A stretch of 12,114 bases of DNA from positions 424,651 through 436,764 of the forward strand of contig MU646566.1 in NCBI GenBank assembly GCA_026770585.1, written 5' to 3'. Below, piece after piece: positions 6,203 to 10,731 of this stretch. The notes below the pieces were generated by a model. The model saw nothing but the letters and a program-made list of their open reading frames with translations. It ran no database searches and had not been told where the DNA came from. The translations under genes were made by a program, and so were the position numbers. The stretch's first letter is position 1. Every line of letters begins with the position of its first letter. This DNA is from Baffinella frigidus (lineage: Eukaryota > Cryptophyceae > Cryptomonadales > Baffinellaceae).

Positions 6203-6454
6203 CCGCTACACCCTACACCCTACACCCTACACCCTACACCCTGCACCCTACACCCTACACCCTACACCCTACACCCTACACCCTACACCCTACACCCTTC
6301 TCCCTACACCCTACTCCCTACACCCTACTCCCTACGCCCTACTCCCTACGCCCTACTCCCTACCTCTTCCTCCGTTGAGAGCCTCATGTAGGGTGTAGGA
6401 TGTGGGATGCAGGGTGCAGGGTGTAGGGTGTAAGGTGTAGGGTGTAGGGTGTAG
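6203..6454. repeat. Strand-switching (CTACACC)n / (GGTGTAG)n minisatellite insert
   Basis: CTACACC heptamers run to about 6362 with CCCTACTC variants near the end, followed by a 25-base unique centre and then GGTGTAG heptamers to 6454. The two halves are inverted copies, so the block folds back on itself. It begins with CTACACCC right after GTCGCTCCG and ends GTGTAG right before CGGCAGAG, dividing two exon copies. The long frames inside it (TLHPTPY type) are repeat translations. Confidence 0.75.
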
Positions 6455-6516
6455 CGGCAGAGAGGGAGGACGACCGCGAACGAGAGGACGATGGCGTCGC
6501 CGCGCTGCGCCGCGAG
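6455..6516 (+). pseudogene. EREDD exon copy 2, wrong phase
   Basis: 62 nt after GTGTAG: CG GCA GAG AGG GAG GAC GAC and so on, ending GCC GCG CTG CGC CGC GAG before GTATGG. Protein similarity to the end of the 6095 exon is nearly complete (one Asp to Gly). But the exon would start with two bases of a codon while its upstream neighbour ends in phase 0, so inclusion shifts the frame. It is either skipped, spliced with a cryptic partner, or dead. Confidence 0.5.
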
Positions 6517-6517
6517 G

Positions 6518-6660
6518 TATGGTGTAGGGTGCAGGGTGTAGGGTGCAGGGTTGAGGGTGTAGGGTGCAGGGTGCAGGGTTGAGGGTGTAGGGTGCAGGGT
6601 TGAGGGTGTAGGGTGCAGGGTGCAGGGTGCAGGGTGCAGGGTGTAGGGTGTAGGGTGTAG
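6518..6660. repeat. (GGTGTAG/GGTGCAG)n minisatellite
   Basis: Heptamer units GGTGTAG and GGTGCAG with interspersed GGGTTGA variants. It starts within the GTATGG donor region of the previous exon copy and ends GTGTAG at the next one. Only the G-rich orientation is present here, unlike the block at 6203-6454. Confidence 0.75.
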
Positions 6661-6722
6661 CGGCAGAGCGCGAGGACGACCGGGAAAGAGAGGACGATGA
6701 CGTCGCCGCGCTGCGCCGCGAG
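6661..6722 (+). pseudogene. EREDD exon copy 3, wrong phase
   Basis: 62 nt, again bounded by GTGTAG on the left and GAG|GTTCAA on the right. It encodes the EREDDREREDDDVAALRRE segment identically to the 6095 exon despite several silent substitutions. Like copy 2 it enters two bases into a codon and would shift the frame from a phase-0 donor. The two copies together (124 nt) also fail to restore frame. Its downstream intron is related to that after 7218. Confidence 0.5.
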
Positions 6723-6846
6723 GTTCAATCCCGCCAGCTGTCCAAATTAAGTACTCAGGGCCTGGACAGTACGGCTCGTTTTTGTGGGATTCCCAGTATT
6801 TGTTTCAGCCAGTTTCCAGAAAACGTAGCCGGAGTGGCCAGTGTTA

Positions 6847-7009
6847 ATAGGTCAACGGCCTGAAAATGGGGTAGTTAGGCCTACGGCATTGCCTAGGACC
6901 TCCTACCGTAGGCCGAGACTTTTTGGTCCTAGGATCCCTCGGCCTACGGTAGGAGGTCATAGGCAATGCCGTATGCCTAACTACCCCATTTTCAGGCCGT
7001 TAGCCTATG
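6847..7009. mobile_element. Foldback element P (163 bp, ~75-bp stem)
   Basis: The left arm AACGGCCTGAAAATGGGGTA, then GTTAGGC, then CTACCGTAGGCCGAG, pairs with the right arm running CTCGGCCTACGGTAGG and ending CCATTTTCAGGCCGTTAGCC, then TAT. The core repeats the CCTACGGTAGG theme of elements A and M. AGTGT occurs on both sides, a possible target duplication. Its right end stops at the acceptor (TATGAG) of the next exon. Confidence 0.75.
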
Positions 7010-7011
7010 AG

Positions 7012-7038
7012 TGTCCGGCGGAGCGCGAGGACAAGGAT
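7012..7038 (+). CDS. Exon E10a (CPAEREDKD)
   Basis: 27 nt in phase 0 after CCTATGAG: TGT CCG GCG GAG CGC GAG GAC AAG GAT, then GTGTAG. It aligns with the ERED segment of the 6095 exon and is continued by 7195-7218. The acceptor lies directly against the end of the upstream foldback element. Together the two halves restore EREDKD-DVAALRRE, a diverged fourth copy of the exon. The splice choice at GAT|GTGTAG is the only one nearby that keeps frame. Confidence 0.5.
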
Positions 7039-7194
7039 GTGTAGCCCTGTCCCACTTGATACGGGCTCCCCATAAATTCGCCCCCCACCCCAATTTTACA
7101 GGTAAATTTTGACACCCCTCCCACAAAATTTACCCGTAAAATTTCGGGGGGGTCGAATGTATGGGGAGCCCAAATCCAAGTGGGACACAGCTAG
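7039..7194 (+). mobile_element. Inverted-repeat element N acting as a candidate intron
   Basis: A 156-nt insertion splits an exon. It is flanked by the 7-bp direct repeat AGGATGT (7034-7040 and 7193-7199). Its ends are inverted: TAGCCCTGTCCCACTTG on the left and CAAGTGGGACACAGCTA on the right, followed inward by GGGCTCCCCATA against TATGGGGAGCCC. The middle holds a further stem around AAATTTTACGGGT-type sequence. GT at 7039 and AG at 7193-7194 lie at the duplication edges, so splicing removes it in phase 0 and leaves one extra Asp codon. This matches the known introner mechanism, in which target duplication and terminal repeats supply splice sites. Splicing itself is inferred. Confidence 0.65.
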
Positions 7195-7218
7195 GATGTC
7201 GCCGCGCTTCGCCGAGAG
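7195..7218 (+). CDS. Exon E10b (DVAALRRE)
   Basis: GAT GTC GCC GCG CTT CGC CGA GAG followed by GTTTCA, phase 0 to 0. It completes the exon interrupted at 7038 and encodes the same DVAALRRE ending as the three copies upstream, with silent changes in three codons (CTT, CGA, GAT). The donor context GAG|GTTTCA parallels GAG|GTTCAA at 6722. Confidence 0.5.
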
Positions 7219-7236
7219 GTTTCATAACTTGAAGCC

Positions 7237-7353
7237 ATTTCCCGTTACCTTATCCATAGGAACCCCCTATGCCCCTACGGGTTGCCTACCGTAGGGTCCT
7301 AGGTCTTATCGCTTGGGGGTTATTCGAAATCCCTTCAATGTCCGCTGTGTGGC
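7237..7353. mobile_element. Truncated element A copy C
   Basis: It matches the right three quarters of the 1789-1950 copy: CGTTACCTTATCCATAGGAA, then CCCCCTATGCCCCTACGGGT, then TCCTAGGTCTTATCGCT, ending CCCTTCAATGTCCGCTGTGT, then GGC. The left terminal repeat is missing. The next element abuts its right end exactly. Confidence 0.65.
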
Positions 7354-7540
7354 GTACCACACGAGGCTATCCTTGCGAACAGAATAAAAGAACATTTTAA
7401 AATTTGTGTGGAAATGATCACGTTTTCGTACGGATGTCCGTACGGAAACGTGATCAAATGCTGACTTTTGGCGTGTTTCCTGGGCAATAATCCAATAATT
7501 AACTTATTGATCTGTTTGCATGGATAGCCTCGTGTGGTAC
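7354..7540. mobile_element. Terminal-inverted-repeat element D (187 bp) with central hairpin
   Basis: The ends are GTACCACACGAGGCTATCC and GGATAGCCTCGTGTGGTAC, perfect over 19 bp, and the similarity runs inward through TGCGAACAGA/TCTGTTTGCA. At 7415-7456 a stem of 20 bp with one mismatch and a two-base loop (TGATCACGTTT..CGTACGGA) forms the centre. It is inserted in the intron after 7218, immediately beside the truncated element A. Confidence 0.75.
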
Positions 7541-7596
7541 CTTGCCAGCTATTTCAACTAAATGCCCGGGGACTGGACATTACGGCACATCCATAG

Positions 7597-7713
7597 ACCA
7601 CAACCCATAACCCATAACCCATAACCAATAACCCATAATCCATAACCCATAACCCATAACCCACAACCCACAACCCATAACTCATAAACCCTAAACCATA
7701 TCCCCTAAACCCA
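7597..7713. repeat. (CCATAAC)n minisatellite
   Basis: Units of ACCCATA and ACCCACA give a tract of about 120 bp leading directly into the CCCAG acceptor of the next exon. It recurs at 7794-7891 between the next two exon copies, so the tract was duplicated with the exon. Reverse-strand frames (YGLWVMGYG type) are repeat translations. Confidence 0.75.
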
Positions 7714-7714
7714 G

Positions 7715-7789
7715 GTAGAGGAAGAGCGAGAGCGCACGAGGGGGTGGGTGGAGGGAGAGCGCGCGCGCGTGGCTGTCGAGCGGACGCGC
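7715..7789 (+). CDS. Coiled-coil exon E11 (VEEERERTRGWVEGERARVA...)
   Basis: 75 nt, 25 codons, phase 0 to 0, from AACCCAG to CGC|GTCCCA. It encodes VEEERERTRGWVEGERARVA and VERTR. This is the first of three copies sharing the same 18-residue start and ending at different points; here the break falls in the second GCGCGT of the full exon at 8040. The donor GT is the GT of the coding word GCGCGTC, so truncation itself created a splice site. The charged helix has one tryptophan. Unknown family. Confidence 0.6.
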
Positions 7790-7793
7790 GTCC

Positions 7794-7891
7794 CACAACC
7801 CATATCTCATAACTCATAACCCATAACCCATAGCCCATAACCCACAACCCATAACACATAACACACAACACATAACCCATAACACATAACT
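7794..7891. repeat. (CCATAAC)n minisatellite, second tract
   Basis: Same repeat family as 7597-7713, with more ACACATA variants. It is followed by TGATCATCCATTCCCCGCCG and a CACAG acceptor. That acceptor region recurs before the 8040 exon (TGATCATCCATGCCCCGCG), showing co-duplication of intron end and exon. Confidence 0.7.
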
Positions 7892-7922
7892 GATCATCCA
7901 TTCCCCGCCGCATGCTCCACAG

Positions 7923-7976
7923 GTAGAGGAAGAACGGGAGCGGACGCGTGGATGGGTGGAGGGAGAGCGCGCGCGC
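7923..7976 (+). CDS. Coiled-coil exon E12 (VEEERERTRGWVEGERAR)
   Basis: 54 nt, 18 codons, phase 0 to 0, from CTCCACAG to CGC|GTCCAA. It encodes VEEERERTRGWVEGERAR, the shortest of the three copies, ending at the first GCGCGT of the full exon. Differences from its neighbours are mostly silent (GAG/GAA, CGA/CGG). All three copies keep frame, so any combination of inclusion gives an open frame of different rod length. Confidence 0.6.
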
Positions 7977-8039
7977 GTCCAAGGCACCTCTCACAACACA
8001 CGACCCATACCTGATCATCCATGCCCCGCGCCACTACAG

Positions 8040-8174
8040 GTAGAAGAGGAACGGGAGCGCACGCGTGGGTGGGTCGAAGGGGAGCGCGCGCGCGTGGCTG
8101 TGGAGCGGACGCGCGTCGCGGAGGCAGCCGCCGAGGCGGAGGAGCGCGCGGCCCGCGACCTTGCCGCCCTGCAG
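8040..8174 (+). CDS. Coiled-coil exon E13 (VEEERERTRG...ARDLAALQ), full length
   Basis: 135 nt, 45 codons, phase 0 to 0, from CGCCACTACAG to CTGCAG|GTGTGC. It is the longest and most complete exon: VEEERERTRGWVEGERARVA, then VERTRVAEAAAEAEERAARD, then LAALQ. It contains the parts present singly in the truncated copies to its left (front half) and right (back half), so it is the likely parent of both series. Leucine and alanine at core spacing and Glu/Arg elsewhere indicate a continuous coiled coil. No enzymatic motif is present. Confidence 0.75.
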
Positions 8175-8195
8175 GTGTGCCAACGAAAGTGTGAT

Positions 8196-8451
8196 ATGTG
8201 TAATTCGTGTAGTAATTCACGTAGTGATTTGTGTAATTTGTGTAATTTGTGTAGTAATTTATGTAGTAATTTGTGTAATTTGGGTAATTTGAGTAATTTA
8301 TGTAGTAATTTATGTAGTAGTTTAGTAATTTGTGTAATTTGTTCAGTAATTTATGTAGTTATTTGTGTAATTTGTTTAGTAATTTATGTAGTAATTTAGT
8401 AGTTTGTGTAGGGACGTGTGTGGTAATTTGCGTGGTTATTTGCGTGGTAAA
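8196..8451. repeat. (GTGTAGTAATTT)n minisatellite, block 1
   Basis: Imperfect 9-12-bp units of GTGTAATTT and GTAGTAATTT fill the intron between the exons at 8174 and 8453 and end GTGGTAAAG, which provides the next acceptor. Blocks of the same unit occur at 8571-8686, 8756-8870, 9147-9207 and 9286-9325, and in reverse orientation at 9485-9545. Confidence 0.75.
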
Positions 8452-8452
8452 G

Positions 8453-8542
8453 CGGGCGCGCGTGGCCGAGGAGCGGACGCGCGTCGCGGAGGCAGCCGCC
8501 GAGGCAGAGGAGCGCGCGGCCCGCGACCTTGCCGCCCTCCAG
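8453..8542 (+). CDS. Coiled-coil exon E14 (RARVAEERTRVAEAAAEAEE...)
   Basis: 90 nt, 30 codons, phase 0 to 0, from GGTAAAG to CTCCAG|GTGTAC. It encodes RARVAEERTRVAEAAAEAEE and RAARDLAALQ, the last two thirds of the 8040 exon with very few changes (for example GCG/GCA silent, Val to Glu). The front third has been replaced by minisatellite whose end supplies the AG. Good splice signals and intact frame suggest a working exon. Confidence 0.65.
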
Positions 8543-8570
8543 GTGTACACACGTGGATCTTGCTAGTAAT

Positions 8571-8686
8571 AGTAGACAATTTGTGTAGTAATTTACGTAG
8601 TAATTTGTGTGATTCATGTGGTAATTTGTGTAGTAATTTAGTAATTTGTGTAGTAATGTGTGTGGTGATTTGCGTGTGGTAAATTG
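8571..8686. repeat. (GTGTAGTAATTT)n minisatellite, block 2
   Basis: Same unit as the block at 8196. It is preceded by ACACGTGGATCTTGCTAGTA, which recurs after the exon fragment at 9232 (ACACGTGGATCTTACTAGTA), and ends GTGGTAAATTGGCC against the next exon fragment. Confidence 0.7.
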
Positions 8687-8699
8687 GCCGCGCGTGGAG

Positions 8700-8732
8700 G
8701 AGCGCGCGGCCCGCGACCTTGCCGCCCTCCAG
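8700..8732 (+). CDS. Short exon copy E15 (ERAARDLAALQ) with GC in place of GT
   Basis: After CGTGGAG it reads GAG CGC GCG GCC CGC GAC CTT GCC GCC CTC CAG, 33 nt in phase 0, the last eleven codons of the 8040 exon. The following bases are GCGCGCC where the intact exons have GTGTGCC, so the donor has become GC. GC-AG introns exist, so it may still splice; otherwise the frame runs on to QRKLLH and into the minisatellite. Confidence 0.4.
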
Positions 8733-8755
8733 GCGCGCCAACGAAAATTACTACA

Positions 8756-8870
8756 CGTAGTAATTTGTGTGATTCATGTAGTAATTTGTGTAATTTGTGT
8801 AGTAATTTATGTAGTAATTTAGTGATGTGTGTAGTAATTTGTGTGGTGATTTGAGTGGTAGATTGGCCGC
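8756..8870. repeat. (GTGTAGTAATTT)n minisatellite, block 3
   Basis: It follows AACGAAAATTACTACAC, whose reverse complement is itself a unit of the repeat, so the array starts with a short inversion. It ends GTGGTAGATTGGCC beside the next exon fragment. Confidence 0.7.
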
Positions 8871-8878
8871 GCGTGGAG

Positions 8879-8911
8879 GAGCGCGCGGCCCGCAACCTTG
8901 TCGCCCTGCAG
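8879..8911 (+). CDS. Short exon copy E16 (ERAARNLVALQ)
   Basis: 33 nt after GTGGAG, phase 0 to 0, ending CTGCAG|GTGTGC with an intact GT donor. Asp to Asn and Ala to Val distinguish it from its neighbours. It may be spliced or may be a relic; only eleven residues remain. Confidence 0.45.
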
Positions 8912-9120
8912 GTGTGCCTTCTCAGAGAACGTATTATCCTAGTATACGTGGTATACTTGGTGATATACGACTCTGGGTAGGTGACCTTTCGACATGTTCG
9001 TGTCTCGTGTCGCCTCCCCTGAAATTTACTACACGCACTCTTTACAATTAGTAGTGTGGTCCAGTCGTGTCGTAAGTTTCGTTGGCAGCCGGCATTACTT
9101 AACACGGTATTTGAGATAAG
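8912..9120 (+). other. Intron sharing a unique segment with 9340-9390
   Basis: TATACTTGGTGATATACGAC and TCTGGGTAGGTG near 8953-8985 recur near 9359-9392. TTTCGTTGGC near 9077 is a weak counterpart of the TIR seen at 9235 and 9594. The acceptor GATAAG precedes the broken exon copy at 9121. Confidence 0.4.
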
Positions 9121-9232
9121 CCGCCGAGGCGGAGGAGCGCGCGGCCAATTTGTAGTAATTTGTGATAATTTGTGTAGTAATTTACGTAGTAATTTGTGTG
9201 GTAAATTGGCCCGCGGCCTTGCCGCCCTCCAG
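9121..9232 (+). pseudogene. Exon copy split by a minisatellite insertion
   Basis: 9121-9146 encodes AEAEERAA (after two bases) and 9209-9232 encodes ARGLAALQ, matching the back half of the 8040 exon. Between them 9147-9207 is a 61-bp block of GTAGTAATTT repeats starting AATTTG and ending AAATT, flanked by GGCC on each side (9143-9146, 9208-9211). An in-frame TAG follows within three codons and no AG precedes the second half, so the copy is broken. Its donor position again reads GC instead of GT. Confidence 0.6.
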
Positions 9233-9234
9233 GC

Positions 9235-9594
9235 GCGCCAACGAAAATTACTACACACGTGGATCTTACTAGTAATAGTAGAGGATTTGTGTAGTAATTT
9301 GTGTGGTAATTTGTGTGATTCATGTAGGTGCGTCGCATTGATTACCTTCGTATACGGTGTATACTTGGTGATATACGACTCTGGGTGGGTGTCTCTCTAG
9401 AGCCATCTTCTGCTCTCTCGTGGTGCGGTTGTAGCAGGAGCGGCGAAGTATCTAACACACGTGTTAGATTTTGTCGCATCTACATAAATTACGTCGCATC
9501 TACATAAATTACACAAATTACTACATAAATTACTACACGAATTGTCTAATATTACTATTATGTGATCCGATCGTGTAGTAATTTTCGTTGGCGC
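9235..9594. mobile_element. Terminal-inverted-repeat element (360 bp) with minisatellite arms
   Basis: The ends are GCGCCAACGAAAATTACTAC, then AC, and the exact reverse complement closing at 9594 (GTGTAGTAATTTTCGTTGGC, then GC). Next inside are GTAGTAATTT units on the left (9286-9325) and their reverse complement on the right (9485-9545), so the subterminal arrays are inverted too. The centre holds a non-repetitive stretch with TATACTTGGTGATATACGAC. The terminus is the inner arm motif of the foldback at 2551-2711. No coding capacity. Confidence 0.7.
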
Positions 9595-9608
9595 AACACA
9601 CACCTGCA

Positions 9609-9733
9609 CCACGCCAGAGTCTCCGAAGGGGTCGCCAAAAGTCAATTTTTCCTGAAGGCAGTTGTTTTCAAAAGTCAATGCCGTATCCACATACGGTTTT
9701 GAAAAATCAACCCCCTCCTCCACTCTGGCGTGG
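9609..9733. mobile_element. Terminal-inverted-repeat element J (125 bp)
   Basis: The ends are CCACGCCAGAGT and ACTCTGGCGTGG, perfect 12-bp inverted repeats. The interior has a hairpin TTTTCAAAA..CCGTAT-CCAC-ATACGG..TTTTGAAAA near 9667-9704. Its termini resemble those at 3680 and 4462-4664. Confidence 0.65.
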
Positions 9734-9806
9734 CAGGGTGGCAAGGTCGGGTGGGGGGTTGTTCGAACAAACCGGGGGTCGGGTGACTAACGAACCTGGT
9801 CTATGA

Positions 9807-9827
9807 TTTAGGGTTTAGGGTTTAGGG
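9807..9827. repeat. Interstitial telomere-type repeat, 3 x TTTAGGG
   Basis: Three perfect tandem TTTAGGG heptamers. This is the telomere unit of most green plants and algae and of several alveolates. Degenerate CCCTAAA words also occur at 5031-5105, 5636-5720 and 7684-7712. Confidence 0.85.
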
Positions 9828-9846
9828 TACTAACCGGGTGCTGCAG

Positions 9847-9866
9847 GCCTCACGGGAGGAGATGCC
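9847..9866 (+). pseudogene. Partial copy of the VAREEMAGER exon
   Basis: After GCTGCAG it reads GCC TCA CGG GAG GAG ATG CC (ASREEM), the first twenty bases of the exon at 9943, then breaks into TAAATG and an ATTA-rich tract (9870-9922). Acceptor present, donor absent. Confidence 0.5.
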
Positions 9867-9942
9867 ATAAATGTATTCATTAATTAATGCCATGAATGTA
9901 GTAATTAATTAATTAATTAATTTGGCCTTTCCTGGGTTGCAG

Positions 9943-10029
9943 GTGGCGCGGGAGGAGATGGCCGGGGAGCGGGTCCGGCTGGAGCAGGAGCGCCGCGACG
10001 TCAACCTCCGCGCCGTCGGCGACCAGGCG
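9943..10029 (+). CDS. Coiled-coil exon E18 (VAREEMAGERVRLEQERRDV...)
   Basis: 87 nt, 29 codons, phase 0 to 0, from GGGTTGCAG to GCG|GTACAC. It encodes VAREEMAGERVRLEQERRDV and NLRAVGDQA. The first part continues the Glu/Arg coiled coil; the last nine residues are less helical and may mark the end of the rod. Three truncated copies of its ends lie nearby (9847, 10163, 10447). It is the last exon I can place with confidence, so the true C-terminus is not established. Confidence 0.65.
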
Positions 10030-10162
10030 GTACACGCGGCTCCTGGCTCCGCCTGCGTAAAACTGCGTTGACCATAAAACACATTTAGAGCAGAACCTCC
10101 AGTACAAAAGGGCAGGTAAAATGGTTTTTGTGGCGAGCTCGGTTTTAATTAGGTGGAGGTAG

Positions 10163-10196
10163 CGCCGTGAACCTCCGCGCCGTGGGCGACGAGGCG
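10163..10196 (+). pseudogene. Copy of the NLRAVGDEA exon end
   Basis: GCC GTG AAC CTC CGC GCC GTG GGC GAC GAG GCG followed by GTCTTG matches the last ten or so codons of the 9943 exon (VNLRAVGDEA). The intron after it also matches (TGCGTAAAATTGCGATGACC against TGCGTAAAACTGCGTTGACC). The AG at 10161-10162 would bring it in out of phase, so it is probably a relic of an intron-exon duplication of about 165 bp. Confidence 0.5.
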
Positions 10197-10294
10197 GTCT
10201 TGCTCTGCCTGCGTAAAATTGCGATGACCATAAAATGGACTTCACGGATACAGTCCATCTAAACGTATCCGTTTGCATTGGACTCTAAGCGCAC

Positions 10295-10316
10295 TTCCCC
10301 CGGATATCCGGGGGAA
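10295..10316. repeat. Perfect 22-bp palindrome
   Basis: A perfect inverted repeat around GATATC (half-site TTCCCCCGGAT). There is no T-run after it and no neighbouring gene that would make it a terminator. It could be an operator-like or cruciform site, or a chance product of intron turnover. Confidence 0.6.
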
Positions 10317-10362
10317 AAGGAACTCGGCCGCTGCTGCTTGGTCTGCCTCACTGGGGATGACT

Positions 10363-10438
10363 GTCAGACTATTCGAAAGTTGACAGACTATTCGAAAATT
10401 GACAGACTATTCGAAAGTTGACAGACTGTTCGAAAGTT
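10363..10438. repeat. 4 x 19-bp tandem repeat
   Basis: Four head-to-tail units of GACAGACTATTCGAAAGTT at 10363, 10382, 10401 and 10420, each differing from the consensus by at most one base. There are no spacers. It lies between two copies of the AVGDEA exon end. Confidence 0.85.
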
Positions 10439-10446
10439 GACATGCT

Positions 10447-10466
10447 GCGCCGTCGGCGACGAGGCG
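10447..10466 (+). pseudogene. Remnant of the AVGDEA exon end
   Basis: GCGCCGTCGGCGACGAGGCG followed by GTACACGCG is the third copy of this exon end, with donor and the first intron bases conserved (GTACACGCG also follows 10029). The exon front is replaced by the 19-bp repeat. Downstream, 10489-10535 matches intron sequence seen at 839-885. Confidence 0.45.
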
Positions 10467-10553
10467 GTACACGCGTCTCCCTCTTGCGCCGTTCTTGGAG
10501 ACGTTGGGTCACCCTTGGAGCCATTTTCTCGCGCCGTGCGTGTGCGCACAGTC

Positions 10554-10721
10554 ATGCAAAAAGCTAACGCCAGCGAGGTATTTCAAGCCTACGGATTGCC
10601 TACGGTTGGTAGGGGGGCTCCTACGACTTTTAGATTGTTTTGCATTGTGAAAACGTAGGAACCCCCCTTACTACCGTAGGCAATCCGCAGGCTGGAAGTA
10701 CCTCGCTGGCGTTAGCTTGCA
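10554..10721. mobile_element. Foldback element M (168 bp, ~75-nt arms)
   Basis: The left arm TGCAAAAAGCTAACGCCAGC, then GAGGTATTTC, then GGATTGCCTACGG, pairs with the right arm CCGTAGGCAATCCGCAGGCT and onwards to CGCTGGCGTTAGCTTGCA. The core again carries a run of six G followed by CTCCTACG, as in elements A and P, so these families may share an ancestor or a recognition motif. Confidence 0.75.
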
Positions 10722-10731
10722 GCATTAACAG

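Noticed and set aside
6203-6398. Long frames reading TLHPTPY repeats
   Set aside because: They are translations of the CTACACC heptamer array and extend only as far as the repeat.
7554-8018. A 154-codon reverse-strand frame reading YGLWVMGYG repeats
   Set aside because: It is the CCATAAC minisatellite read backwards across two forward exons. It has no independent support.
8196-8451. Cysteine-rich frame (LCSNLCSNLCNL) as part of the protein
   Set aside because: It is the GTGTAGTAATTT repeat between a clear donor at 8175 and a clear acceptor at 8452.
8638-9258. A 206-codon reverse-strand frame
   Set aside because: It runs antisense through exon copies and repeats. GC-rich coding tracts commonly leave open antisense frames.
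1612-10029. Naming the protein as an SMC, golgin, kinesin or centrosomal protein
   Set aside because: Charged coiled coils look alike. No head domain, nucleotide-binding motif or other diagnostic feature is visible.
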